Of a DNA stretch of 64,000 bases, positions 43,088 through 51,491 are shown piece by piece (the stretch's first letter is position 1; the number at the start of each line of letters is the position of its first letter). The stretch is from Rhodoferax ferrireducens T118. GTDB lineage: Bacteria; Pseudomonadota; Gammaproteobacteria; Burkholderiales; Burkholderiaceae_C. The notes beneath the pieces were generated by a model. The model did not search any database. It saw only the letters and a list, made by a program, of their open reading frames with translations, and was not told where the DNA came from. The stretch lies in the NCBI RefSeq assembly GCF_000013605.1, contig NC_007901.1:62001-126000 (forward strand), written 5' to 3'. The translations under genes and the position numbers were made by a program.

Positions 43088-44386
43088 TCAAGCTCGTGCA
43101 ACGGGGATCTCTGCCCAGCAAGTCGTGTACCCCGGCGTTCTGCGCTCCTGTTTCATGGACCAAACCCGCCTATCTCCGGCCAGCCCGGCACTGGCCATCA
43201 ACACCGTGCCCCGGCCGTACCGGTGGTTGAGCTCATCCAAGGAAGCCATGAGACGGCCACGATCTGGGCCGGCGTCCTCCTCGAAATCGAGCTCGGTTTG
43301 TTGCACTGTGTCCGACTGCAGGTCGAGCAGCATGACACCGGCCTTGGCATATTTGAACCCGGGCTTGTAGATCGCTCGCAGACCAGACAGAGCGGCGCCA
43401 ACAATCGCCGCGGTATCTGCGCTGGGCCGCCGCAACGGCACCGTGATGCACCGGCTGTACTGCGTATCCTTGCGAAATGGGCTGGTGCGGATAAACACCA
43501 TGACTTGGCCGGCCTGACTGCCTTGTTTTCGCAGCTTGACGGCGCCACGACTGGCGAACTCGGTAACGGCCTCATTGAGCTCACGCAACTCCGTAACCGG
43601 ATGCCCAAACGAGCGCGTACAGGCGATCTCCTGCTTGGGCGACGGTGCGTCATCGAATGCGATACATGAGGTGCCCTGGAGCTCCCTCACCGTGCGCTCC
43701 AGGATGACCGACCACCGGGCTCTGACCATGGCCGGATCCAGGCGGACCAATTCAAGAACGGTGGTGATACCGGACTCGTTTAGCTGCTTGGTAAGTTGCC
43801 GGCCAATGCCCCATACTTCGTTGATCTCGGTGGCCGCCATCACGGATTCCAACTCTGGCGGCGTCAGTCCAGAAAGGTCGCACACCTGGGCCAGGTGCAC
43901 GGGGTAGCTGCCTGGCTTCCTTTCGGCACTCTTGGCGACATGATTGGCCAGCTTCGCAAGCGTTTTGGTCGGTCCGATGCCTATCCCACAGGGAATTCCG
44001 ACCCACTGGAGTATCCGTGCGCGAATTTTGTGGGCTCGCGCGACCAGGTCGCCGGGAATCCCATCCACGGTGACGAAGCATTCGTCGATGGAATAGATTT
44101 CAGTTTTGACTCCGAGCCCGGCCGCCAGACTCATCACGCGATCGCTGATGTCGCCGTAGAGTGCAAAGTTGGCGGACAACGCGACCAATCCATGGGACTC
44201 CGCCAGGTGACGGACCTTGAACCAAGGCTCGCCCATCTTGATTCCAAGGTTTTTAGCCTCATCGCTGCGCGCTACGCACGCGCCATCGTTGTTGCTGAGC
44301 ACGACCACAGGTATGCCCCGCAAACTGGGGCGAAACACGCGTTCACAGCTGGCATAAAAATTATTGCAATCAACGAGGGCGTACAC
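43088..44386 (-). CDS. umuC: DNA polymerase V subunit UmuC (Y-family)
   Basis: 432 aa, close to UmuC (~422). Y-family palm motifs: [16 protein letters not shown] (catalytic D at ~6), [17 protein letters not shown], and [12 protein letters not shown] (~99-110) with the second catalytic acidic pair. The little finger and a C-terminal UmuC domain follow. With UmuD' it copies past DNA damage with low fidelity. Six bp after umuD, same operon, so LexA-controlled from 44824. Its clamp-binding partner could be the plasmid dnaN. Confidence 0.95.
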   Translation of the reverse strand: MYALVDCNNFYASCERVFRPSLRGIPVVVLSNNDGACVARSDEAKNLGIKMGEPWFKVRHLAESHGLVALSANFALYGDISDRVMSLAAGLGVKTEIYSIDECFVTVDGIPGDLVARAHKIRARILQWVGIPCGIGIGPTKTLAKLANHVAKSAERKPGSYPVHLAQVCDLSGLTPPELESVMAATEINEVWGIGRQLTKQLNESGITTVLELVRLDPAMVRARWSVILERTVRELQGTSCIAFDDAPSPKQEIACTRSFGHPVTELRELNEAVTEFASRGAVKLRKQGSQAGQVMVFIRTSPFRKDTQYSRCITVPLRRPSADTAAIVGAALSGLRAIYKPGFKYAKAGVMLLDLQSDTVQQTELDFEEDAGPDRGRLMASLDELNHRYGRGTVLMASAGLAGDRRVWSMKQERRTPGYTTCWAEIPVARA

Positions 44387-44392
44387 GAAAAA

Positions 44393-44833
44393 TCAGCTCA
44401 ATAATTGCTTGATGGTGGCGGTAACAACACCCCAGATTTCAATGGTCTGGCCGTCCTTCGGCACGATCTCCGCGAACGTCGGATTGGCGGCCTTGAGCTT
44501 GATGCGGCCCTGGCGCTGATGGAGCTGCTTGACCGTGAAATCACCGTCCAGAATCGCGATAACGATGTGTCCGTGTCGCGGCTTGATGGCACGGTCGACC
44601 ACCAGGATGTCACCGTCAAAAATCCCGGCTTCGATCATGGATTGCCCGCTTGCACGAAGAAAGTATGTCGCCTGAGGATGCGTCACAAGCAACTGAGTGA
44701 GGTCAATACGCTGCGCGCCAAGGTCTTCTGCTGGTGACGGGAAGCCGGCGCAGACCCGGTTTTTAAGCAGCAACGCCACCAGCGGAGCGTCGGAAATGAG
44801 CACCGGTTTTTGCGGCGAGAGTGTACTGATCAT
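44393..44833 (-). CDS. umuD: UmuD, LexA-like self-cleaving subunit of Pol V
   Basis: 146 aa. Catalytic Ser65 (ASGQSMIEAG) and Lys102 (DGDFTVKQL), offset by five from E. coli UmuD; cleavage site A29-G30 in CAGFPSPAED. RecA filaments trigger cleavage to UmuD', which joins UmuC. The start codon lies inside the LexA box. Confidence 0.95.
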   Translation of the reverse strand: MISTLSPQKPVLISDAPLVALLLKNRVCAGFPSPAEDLGAQRIDLTQLLVTHPQATYFLRASGQSMIEAGIFDGDILVVDRAIKPRHGHIVIAILDGDFTVKQLHQRQGRIKLKAANPTFAEIVPKDGQTIEIWGVVTATIKQLLS

Positions 44834-44843
44834 CCATACAGTA
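44824..44843 (-). promoter_or_regulatory. LexA (SOS) box of umuDC
   Basis: TACTGTATGGATGATCAGTA on the minus strand, close to consensus CTGT-N8-ACAG (one half reads TCAG). It overlaps the umuD start codon. Confidence 0.75.
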
Positions 44844-44925
44844 TATGTCGCGGTTGGCAGACAGCAATGACTGGCAATTGCCGAGTCATCAAGGTACGAT
44901 AAATACTGAGACTTGGAGTGAGACC

Positions 44926-45291
44926 ATGAACACGATCGATCGACACAATCAAAAGCCGGACACCTTCTTGGTGCTGACCGCGCCAGGTGCTAGCCAAGCC
45001 GACATTAAACGGGGCATTGCGGCCGTCTGGGACGCTTTCAATGCCATCGACGTTCACCCCTACGCTGCCGCCCAGGCCGCTTTGGAGCAGGAAAATTTCG
45101 CCGAGACGGACAGCAATGACGGTGATGGCGTATTCCCGCTTACAGAGGAAGAATATCAATGGGCCACTCTCTGGCGCAACGCAGGTGAAATCGCAATGGA
45201 AGCCTGCGGTCGAAAATACGATGCTCTGGGCCCGGATCAAAATTGGACCGTTGAGCTTGATTGGTCAGATCGGGTCTTTGGATCGACATAA
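44926..45291 (+). CDS. Hypothetical protein, 121 aa
   Basis: GGAGTG 5-7 nt before ATG at 44926. Acidic, soluble. It is divergent from umuD and 4 bp before the SRAP gene, so it is probably its operon partner. The umuD LexA box is only ~85 bp upstream and may also affect it. No family recognised. Confidence 0.6.
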   Translation: MNTIDRHNQKPDTFLVLTAPGASQADIKRGIAAVWDAFNAIDVHPYAAAQAALEQENFAETDSNDGDGVFPLTEEEYQWATLWRNAGEIAMEACGRKYDALGPDQNWTVELDWSDRVFGST

Positions 45292-45295
45292 ATTC

Positions 45296-45943
45296 ATGTG
45301 CAGTCATTACCAAGCCCTCAAGGAAGCGGATAAATTCCGGCGCCATTTCGGTGTTGAGCCGCCGGCCGAGCCCGGAAAACATGATCTCTGGCCTGGCTAC
45401 GTGGGGCCTTTCATCCGGCTTCATCCCCATGCCGACGTCGGCGACGAAGCCGTGCCGCAGCGCGAAGCCTTGACCGGATTGTTCGGCCTGGTGCCACACT
45501 GGGCAGGGGACACGACGATTGCCCGGCACACCTACAACGCCCGCACCGAGACCGTGGCAGCCAAGCCCAGTTTTCGGGAAGCATGGAAGCGAGCTCAGCA
45601 TTGCATCATCCCGGCCGAGGCCTTTTATGAGCCCGATTGGCGCAGCGGGAAAGCGATACCGACTCGCATTGAACTCGACAATGGTGAACCCATGGGGATT
45701 GCCGGGCTCTGGGCATTCTGGAAGTCACCCAAGGGCGAGCTCGTTTACAGCTACACGATGTTGACGATCAATGCAGACAAGCATCCGTTGATGAGTCACT
45801 TTCACAAGCCGACAGACGAAAAGCGAATAATCGTCATCTTGCCGCCAGACCGGTACCAGGGGTGGTTGACTGCCCCTGCCGCGCACAGCATGAAGTTCAT
45901 GATGCCGATTGGGGCGGGGGACTTGCGGGCGGTTGCCGGGTGA
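45296..45943 (+). CDS. SRAP-domain protein (YedK/HMCES), abasic-site binding
   Basis: 215 aa with the SRAP active site: Cys2 directly after the start Met (MCSHYQ), YNARTET with N81 and R83, EAFYEP with E108, and LMSHFHKPTDEKR with the catalytic His. The family forms a thiazolidine crosslink with abasic sites in ssDNA, protecting them from error-prone bypass. Location next to umuDC matches the SOS association of the family. Cys2 needs Met removal, which the sequence allows. Confidence 0.9.
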   Translation: MCSHYQALKEADKFRRHFGVEPPAEPGKHDLWPGYVGPFIRLHPHADVGDEAVPQREALTGLFGLVPHWAGDTTIARHTYNARTETVAAKPSFREAWKRAQHCIIPAEAFYEPDWRSGKAIPTRIELDNGEPMGIAGLWAFWKSPKGELVYSYTMLTINADKHPLMSHFHKPTDEKRIIVILPPDRYQGWLTAPAAHSMKFMMPIGAGDLRAVAG

Positions 45944-45987
45944 TGAGGAATCAGGGCGGATGCAGATCGCCGTTTCGACCGACCCAC

Positions 45988-46010
45988 CACCATCCGGCGA
46001 AGTAAAAGTG
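45988..46010 (+). repeat. 23-bp direct repeat, right copy
   Basis: Identical to 43013-43035, same orientation, 2975 bp apart. Its right part overlaps the left arm of the inverted-repeat element 46000-46116. Confidence 0.8.
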
Positions 46011-46116
46011 TCACATACCCATGTGCAACCTGCATGCAGACTCGCTTTTTGCGCAGACGTGACGATTTCATCGAATTTCGTGGAGCGAAAAAATGTGCAA
46101 AGTGACACTTTTACTT
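46000..46116. mobile_element. Short inverted-repeat element or IS remnant
   Basis: AAGTAAAAGTGTCAC (46000-46014) is exactly inverted at 46102-46116; another CTAAAAGTGTCAC copy lies at ~46160-46172. The ~117-bp segment has no gene. Repeated AAAGTGTCAC-type ends recall IS21-family termini, but no transposase is present and I cannot confirm the family. Confidence 0.45.
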
Positions 46117-46459
46117 GCCAGATTCGCCAAGTGACAAATTTAGTTCCTGATTTTTGGAACTAAAAGTGTCACAACATTGGGCTCGCTCCAATGGTTGCAC
46201 CATTTATTGGTGAGGCACTTTTGCTTCGCCGGTTGGCCCGCGGAGACTATGGTACTTGTTTGTGTCGCAGTTTTGCCCCGGGGGGTAAGTTTGCGTCGCG
46301 ATTTCGGCCAATCCAGGGGACATTATTGTGTCACCTGACTATCTCTCTCCCGACGCCAATCCCCTGCCATCAATTGCGATGTTGTTGATATATCCAATTA
46401 TCAACAACATCAACGGTCTTGAAGTGATGTTTATGACGTAAGACGTGATAACTGTTACC
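46117..46459. other. Intergenic region before coiled-coil gene
   Basis: No gene. Contains more CTAAAAGTGTCAC-like sequence (to ~46172), then GTTGTTGATA (46381-46390) inverted at 46399-46408, a 10-bp-arm operator-like dyad ~50 bp before the start at 46460. Confidence 0.5.
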
Positions 46460-47533
46460 ATGAGCGTTACTTTAAATAAGCACTTGGAGATCGGCGTGAT
46501 TCGTAAAATTCTTTCGTCTGGAACTGGTGGCGAGAATGCCAATTCGTACCTCAACGATGCGCTGGCTGAGTTGTCGGGCGTGCTTGCCCGGCTGGCGGAC
46601 TCCGGCACCACCGCAAGACTCGCGTACGCAGAAATTCTGGAAGAATTGTTGGTGCGCTATGAAGAAACGCCCAATGGCGCCCAACTGATGGAGTTTGTTG
46701 GGGCGTTCAACCGTAAGCGAGAGTCCACATGCGCCAGGTTGCCGCTGGGGACCGCTGGCACGGCTGCAGAGGCAGTAGCCACCTTTCGGAATAAGGTGGC
46801 CAAGGGTTACCGCACCCGGCTTCCGCTAAGCACGGTGTCGCCTGACCTGGCCCAGCGGGTGGCCGCCATGTTTGACGAGATCGTGGGAGAACTGCGCGCG
46901 GCACTGTCTCAGAGCGCCATCAAGGAAATGGCGATAGTTCAGGCTGCCCACCAACAGGAGCTTGAGCGGATTCAGTCTCTTGCCAGGAAGGAGGTTGAGT
47001 TGTTGGAGGCCGATCAAGCTGCGTTGTCGTCAAGGCTTGGCGCAGCCAATGACAATGTTGCACATTTGACGCTTGCGTTGGAACAGAAGAATGATCGGAT
47101 CGGCGAACTCGCGCAATCTCTAGATTCTGTCCAGTCTCGATTGCAGCAGTCGGCTTCAAAGGAGGCGGTTGCAGTCACCAGGGGCAGTTTGATGGAGGAA
47201 AAGTTGCGCGCGCTTGAGGTGACCAATGCACGCCTGACTGCTGCCGAGAGTGATGAGCGTAAGAAGCGCCTTCTCACGTTGGATGAAAACCGCCAGATGG
47301 GGCTGGCGCTTGAGGCCACGAAACAGCAAAACCAGTCTCTAAACCTCCAGCTTGAGTCGATTCAAAGTAAAGCAAATGATTTGACCAAACGAGTTGAAAA
47401 TGGTGAACAGAGAATAAGCGCCCTGTTGAAGAGAGTTCAAACGGCGCAATTGCCAAGCGAGCCTGCGGGCCGCCAGCGCCGAATTGGTCCTTTGCACAGG
47501 GCAATGAAGAAGACACAATTGACTAAAAAATAA
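46460..47533 (+). CDS. Coiled-coil protein, KfrA-like architecture, 357 aa
   Basis: ATG at 46460 (alternative upstream at 46445). Residues ~1-150 are a globular helical part; ~155-330 are a long coiled coil (SRLGAANDNVAHLTLALEQKN, LRALEVTNARLTAAESDERKK in part); the tail is basic. This resembles KfrA-type plasmid proteins in design, though I see no clear KfrA helix-turn-helix. The dyad upstream suggests autoregulation. It ends 37 bp before the CRISPR array, facing it. Confidence 0.6.
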   Translation: MSVTLNKHLEIGVIRKILSSGTGGENANSYLNDALAELSGVLARLADSGTTARLAYAEILEELLVRYEETPNGAQLMEFVGAFNRKRESTCARLPLGTAGTAAEAVATFRNKVAKGYRTRLPLSTVSPDLAQRVAAMFDEIVGELRAALSQSAIKEMAIVQAAHQQELERIQSLARKEVELLEADQAALSSRLGAANDNVAHLTLALEQKNDRIGELAQSLDSVQSRLQQSASKEAVAVTRGSLMEEKLRALEVTNARLTAAESDERKKRLLTLDENRQMGLALEATKQQNQSLNLQLESIQSKANDLTKRVENGEQRISALLKRVQTAQLPSEPAGRQRRIGPLHRAMKKTQLTKK

Positions 47534-47569
47534 ATCGTGCTGGATTTTCGTGCCGTTCCATGAACACTC

Positions 47570-49086
47570 TTTCAATCCCCGCGCAACGCGGGGCGCACTG
47601 TGGCGCGACTCGTACTGATCTGATCAGTAACCTTCAATCCCCGCGCAACGCGGGGCGCACAAACGCTGGGTCGCCAGGGCGGCTTGATACTTCCTTCAAT
47701 CCCCGCGCAACGCGGGGCGCACGCGATTTCAGAACCTCATCAAGACAGGTTTTCACTTCAATCCCCGCGCAACGCGGGGCGCACCACAACCGCATCACAG
47801 TGACTGGCGCCTATTACCTTCAATCCCCGCGCAACGCGGGGCGCACGACAACCTGTACTGGCTTGGGACCAAGCCCAACCTTCAATCCCCGCGCAACGCG
47901 GGGCGCACTTGGACACTTGACCTGTGCCTCTGTACCTTACCCTTCAATCCCCGCGCAACGCGGGGCGCACCTCAGCTGCATGCCTCAATAGAGTTGCCAT
48001 ATCCTTCAATCCCCGCGCAACGCGGGGCGCACCGCAGTGTCCACCAAAGGGATGATCTTGCCTACCTTCAATCCCCGCGCAACGCGGGGCGCACAAACAG
48101 CGTGACTGCCAATTGGATATTGTCGACCTTCAATCCCCGCGCAACGCGGGGCGCACTTTGTGGTCATCGCCGTCCCTCTTCCAACACCCCTTCAATCCCC
48201 GCGCAACGCGGGGCGCACCCACAAAACTTTCAACAGTCACATCATCATTCACTTCAATCCCCGCGCAACGCGGGGCGCACCCTCGCCAGTTCTCTGACTT
48301 CCTGCACAGCTACCTTCAATCCCCGCGCAACGCGGGGCGCACAGAAGAAAAGTTGGGATCGGCGAACACAATGTCCTTCAATCCCCGCGCAACGCGGGGC
48401 GCACGGCTTTCGCGTGTTCTTACGCCCATCGGACTCCCTTCAATCCCCGCGCAACGCGGGGCACACTATGCAGGTGTCTACGAAATCGACCACACGTTCC
48501 TTCAATCCCCGCGCAACGCGGGGCGCACACGGCGTTCTGTTGAATTATCACGAGGCATATCCTTCAATCCCCGCGGAACGCGGGGCGCACCGCTGTGGTT
48601 TCAGCAGGACCGGTGGCGCATCCCTTCAATCCCCGCGCAACGCGGAGCGAACGCCATGGCGAAGCATGTGGACGGTGCTGCCCTCCTTCAAACCCCGCGC
48701 AACGCGGGGCGCACCGTGGCCAAGAACCGTTGCGCCACCAGTCTAGCCTTCAATCCCCGCGCAACGCGGGGCGCACGCCTGCAACCGGGTAACCACTGGC
48801 TGCCATTAACTTCAATCCCCGCGCAACGCGGGGCGCACCTTTGGCGCGTGACAAATAGGCGGAAAGATTGCCTTCAATCCCCGCGCAACGCGGGGCGCAC
48901 GAAGTAGTTGTGAAGAATGGATGGCTCGATTTCCTTCAATCCCCGCGCAACGCGGGGCGCACGGCGTTTCTATATGGTGTGTCGACTGGTTTTACCTTCA
49001 ATCCCCGCGCAACGCGGGGCGCACCTCAACCCGGCCACAGGACTCTTTGGTGTCTTCCTTCAATCCCCGCGCAACGCGGGGCGCAC
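47570..49086 (-). CRISPR. CRISPR array, 25 repeats / 24 spacers
   Basis: Repeats start every 62 bp exactly from 47570 to 49058; each is 29 nt with 33-nt spacers. On the minus strand the repeat begins GTGCGCCCCGCG, has the stem CCCCGCG-TTG-CGCGGGG and ends ATTGAAG, an I-E/IV-A-like repeat, so crRNAs are read leftward from the cas2 end. The terminal repeat at 47570 differs at its last base (A instead of G). Four repeats carry substitutions: 48438, 48562, 48624 and 48686. In that orientation, 21 of 24 spacers start with G and 3 with T. Confidence 0.98.
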
Positions 49087-49107
49087 TCTGACATCTATGT
49101 TGTTGAT
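49087..49107 (-). promoter_or_regulatory. 21-bp gap between cas2 and array
   Basis: Only 21 bp separate the cas2 stop (49108-49110) from the first repeat. Any leader must lie within the 3' end of cas2. AATCAA on the minus strand (49103-49108) matches the first half of an IHF site, but the second half does not match. Confidence 0.4.
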
Positions 49108-49383
49108 TTAATTTGGTTTTTCAATTAGCTGCAATCCGTCGTACTCAATAATGCGCCTATCGTTGAGTCCGAGTTGCTTGAGTCGCACACCCATTGGATG
49201 TTTCTTGGACTGAGCAACAATCATTCCGACGCATTTTGATCTCTCTAGTATGGAGACAACTTCGAGCAGTTGCTTTGTGTTGACGGACCCTACAAACAGA
49301 TGTGCCTGAGGTTCTAGGAAAAGGTTCCGCAACATGCCGCGCACAGATGTACTGGGTCCAACCAGACTAATCGTGACAATCAT
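49108..49383 (-). CDS. cas2: CRISPR adaptation protein Cas2 (type I-E-like)
   Basis: 91 aa, usual for I-E Cas2 (~94). Ferredoxin-like start MIVTISLVGPSTSVRGML with LFLEPQAHLFVGSVNTK, like the I-E pattern (LFLEVRAGVYVG..S). Overlaps the end of cas1 by 17 nt. With Cas1 it forms the spacer-integrating complex. Somewhat diverged in the C-terminal half. Confidence 0.85.
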   Translation of the reverse strand: MIVTISLVGPSTSVRGMLRNLFLEPQAHLFVGSVNTKQLLEVVSILERSKCVGMIVAQSKKHPMGVRLKQLGLNDRRIIEYDGLQLIEKPN

Positions 49384-50200
49384 GATCCGTCCCAAAGATA
49401 TTTTCAAGATGTCCAAGCAGTGTTTCAAACATGCTTTCCCTAGAGAACAAATCCCGACAACCATGCCGAACAGCCATGTTCAGGTTGGACGGACTGGTAG
49501 CTGCTATCTCAAACGCCAGCGGTACTACCGTCTTAAACTTCACCGTATCGGCTAAATCAAACACCAATGATCTCGGGTTCCCGCTATGCACTACGCCGAT
49601 GCCAGGATGGTATCCCGCTGCAAGAATGGCTACTTCGCAGAGCGCATACAAGCAACTGGTGGCAAATCCGATGCTTGTATTCAGGGCTGATTTTTCCTCT
49701 CTGCCTTGCCAGACCATTCCAAGTTTATCGGCCAGATTCACGTAAATCTCTTTCACCCGCGATCCTTCTAGCCCCCTCAACTTCTCGATGGTAAAACTTG
49801 GAGGCATGTGGTCATCAAACATGAGCCCATAAAGCCGGGACGCTGCAGCAATTCGCTCCCGTTGGTTAGTGTGGATTGCTGCCTGGCGTAAAACTCTTGA
49901 CGCATCTTGGTGTGCGTGCGCAGCCGCGTAAAACCGGGTTCCACCTTCTCCTACCCACATCAGCAGTGTGCCATTTTCTCCGCAAAGCTTCATCGCTTCA
50001 TGCGTAACGCTCACGCCCGGCTCGATCATCAGACATGACACCATCGAGCCAGGTATTTCGATGGCAGACTCTGCTTGGCATAACAATAAGCAATGCCCAT
50101 CGACGCGCAGAATTCCCTTCTCCAAAAATAGATATGGAATTCTGTTCTTGTGCGCCATGCGAACTGGTGCAGGAACACGAAAGGGCATATCGAAACTCAT
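49367..50200 (-). CDS. cas1: CRISPR integrase Cas1 (type I-E-like)
   Basis: 277 aa; E. coli Cas1 is 305. Metal-binding residues are all present: E145 (LRGLEGSRV), H205 (GVVHSGNP), D215 and D218 (FDLADTVKF), placed like E141/H208/D218/D221 of E. coli. ATSCLYALCEVAILAAGYHPGIG is in part near-identical to the I-E group. So it should be active. It sits 79 bp downstream of the Cas6e-like gene, with a dyad in the gap that could be its own promoter. Confidence 0.95.
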   Translation of the reverse strand: MSFDMPFRVPAPVRMAHKNRIPYLFLEKGILRVDGHCLLLCQAESAIEIPGSMVSCLMIEPGVSVTHEAMKLCGENGTLLMWVGEGGTRFYAAAHAHQDASRVLRQAAIHTNQRERIAAASRLYGLMFDDHMPPSFTIEKLRGLEGSRVKEIYVNLADKLGMVWQGREEKSALNTSIGFATSCLYALCEVAILAAGYHPGIGVVHSGNPRSLVFDLADTVKFKTVVPLAFEIAATSPSNLNMAVRHGCRDLFSRESMFETLLGHLENIFGTDHDCHD

Positions 50201-50242
50201 ATCGATGACCCTACACTTTGACTTGCAGTGGTAAAGAACTTA

Positions 50243-50270
50243 TGCATGATTATCCGATCACAAGCATGCA
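50243..50270 (-). promoter_or_regulatory. Dyad upstream of cas1
   Basis: TGCATG (50243-50248) is inverted as CATGCA (50265-50270) around TTGTGATCGGATAA-like sequence on the minus strand. It lies in the only sizeable gap of the leftward cas operon, so cas1-cas2 may be controlled separately. Confidence 0.35.
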
Positions 50271-50279
50271 CTAAAAGAA

Positions 50280-50822
50280 TCAATGGGCCAGCATACCCAA
50301 ACCAAAACGCTTACCTCGCCCGATGCCTTGCCGCCAGGTCAGCGCACACGCTAGCGTGTCACCGGCAGTCACAGTCGTGGTGACACTGGCTACGGGGATT
50401 CTGATGTTCTGGCGGTTGTCTGTGGCGTGTTTGACACCACATCTATATTGAAAATTGGTCACAGCAAGACTTGCCACCTTAAAGCCGGCAGATTCAATCT
50501 TTTCCGCGCACCAGTCCGCGAGGTGAGCTTCTGGTACGGCGTTTTCATGCTCAGAGCCCCATACCGCCGCGAGATCAAGATGCACTGGCGCGTTCGCACG
50601 AAAGGCCGAAACCGATGTCTTGTTTTTCGGCAGGTTGCCCCGAACCCGAATCATTCCGCCATCAATGCGGTAAATGAATTCAGGGCGTGCGAATCTGCCC
50701 TGAGACTCAACGGCCCGTGCCACGTGCTGCCAGACGAGTTGGTGAATCCGATACAAGTCGGTTTCAATGTCCGGCAGTGCAATCAACAGCTCACGCGGCA
50801 GGTGCTCACCTAAGCCTGGCAT
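50280..50822 (-). CDS. Cas6e-like crRNA endonuclease
   Basis: 180 aa. DLYRIHQLVWQHV (H27 near the position of the Cas6e catalytic His) and FIYRIDGGMIRVRG match the Cas6e N-terminal RAMP fold; the C-terminus has the glycine-rich loop GIGRGKRFGLGML. Cas6e cuts at the 3' base of the repeat stem, leaving a short 5' handle. Overlaps csf3 by 13 nt. A second Cas6-type candidate (52690) lies in the same locus. It could alternatively be the locus's main Cas6 with the other gene as a structural subunit. Confidence 0.75.
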   Translation of the reverse strand: MPGLGEHLPRELLIALPDIETDLYRIHQLVWQHVARAVESQGRFARPEFIYRIDGGMIRVRGNLPKNKTSVSAFRANAPVHLDLAAVWGSEHENAVPEAHLADWCAEKIESAGFKVASLAVTNFQYRCGVKHATDNRQNIRIPVASVTTTVTAGDTLACALTWRQGIGRGKRFGLGMLAH

Positions 50823-51490
50823 GGCATCCAGCAGTAGCTTTTATTGGTCCAGTAGGGCGAATGTGTCGAGCCGATACCCGGATACATGGTGTCCTCCAGC
50901 TTGTCCGGCGCATTGCGGTTTTTCCAGCGCGTCGTGGCTGATTCGTCGGCGACCACGCGAAACAACCGACCGTCTTCAAACGGCGCCAGCGCACCATGGC
51001 CAAGTCGGGTTTTAACCCCGATGCCATCGATTTCCAGCAACAGCGATTCAAGTGCCTCTTTGTCCCCGATGCACCACGCGTGAAGTTCCTCGGCGTGCTC
51101 GAGCGTGTAGTACAGCGCCGCATTCTTGCCAATGCCGCGCACGGTATCGATGATCGATCCCCCCTTGGCTTCAACGATGCCGTCACCGATGGCGCGGGCC
51201 ATGTCGTTGACCGGCGTCTTGGCCGTCAGGTAGCGACGCTGCTGGCCATGAAAGCCAATGACTTGCAGCTTGGACGCTTTCCAGCACCACCCGGCTTTTG
51301 ATTCGTATTTTTCAAATGGCAAATCACAAATCAGGTGGTCGTATTGGCGCTCTTCTCCCAGTGCTGACACGCTGGCAGTTCGCAGGGCATCGCGTACAAC
51401 CGCGTGCGCGATGAGTCCATCAAAATGCACACCATACGCGGGCGGCGACCAAGGCCCGACCAGTTTGAATTCGATGCGTAGCGGCTCCAT
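50810..51490 (-). CDS. csf3: Type IV Csf3 (Cas5-like)
   Basis: 226 aa. MEPLRIEFKLVGPWSPPAYGVHFDGLIAHAV, taken in part, is the typical Csf3 start (first RAMP strand then LDGLLAHAV). GIGVKTRLGHGALAPFEDGRLFRV (in part) holds the Gly-rich loop. Cas5-like subunit capping the crRNA 5' handle in the type IV complex. One nt after csf2. Confidence 0.9.
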   Translation of the reverse strand: MEPLRIEFKLVGPWSPPAYGVHFDGLIAHAVVRDALRTASVSALGEERQYDHLICDLPFEKYESKAGWCWKASKLQVIGFHGQQRRYLTAKTPVNDMARAIGDGIVEAKGGSIIDTVRGIGKNAALYYTLEHAEELHAWCIGDKEALESLLLEIDGIGVKTRLGHGALAPFEDGRLFRVVADESATTRWKNRNAPDKLEDTMYPGIGSTHSPYWTNKSYCWMPCQA

Positions 51491-51491
51491 A

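Noticed and set aside
47599..49057. Self-targeting spacers against this window
   Set aside because: A limited comparison by eye found no match; a proper search would be needed to exclude them.
47560..49128. Long open frames reading rightward through the CRISPR array
   Set aside because: They consist of the repeat translated over and over with random spacer sequence between; the 62-bp period explains the open frames.
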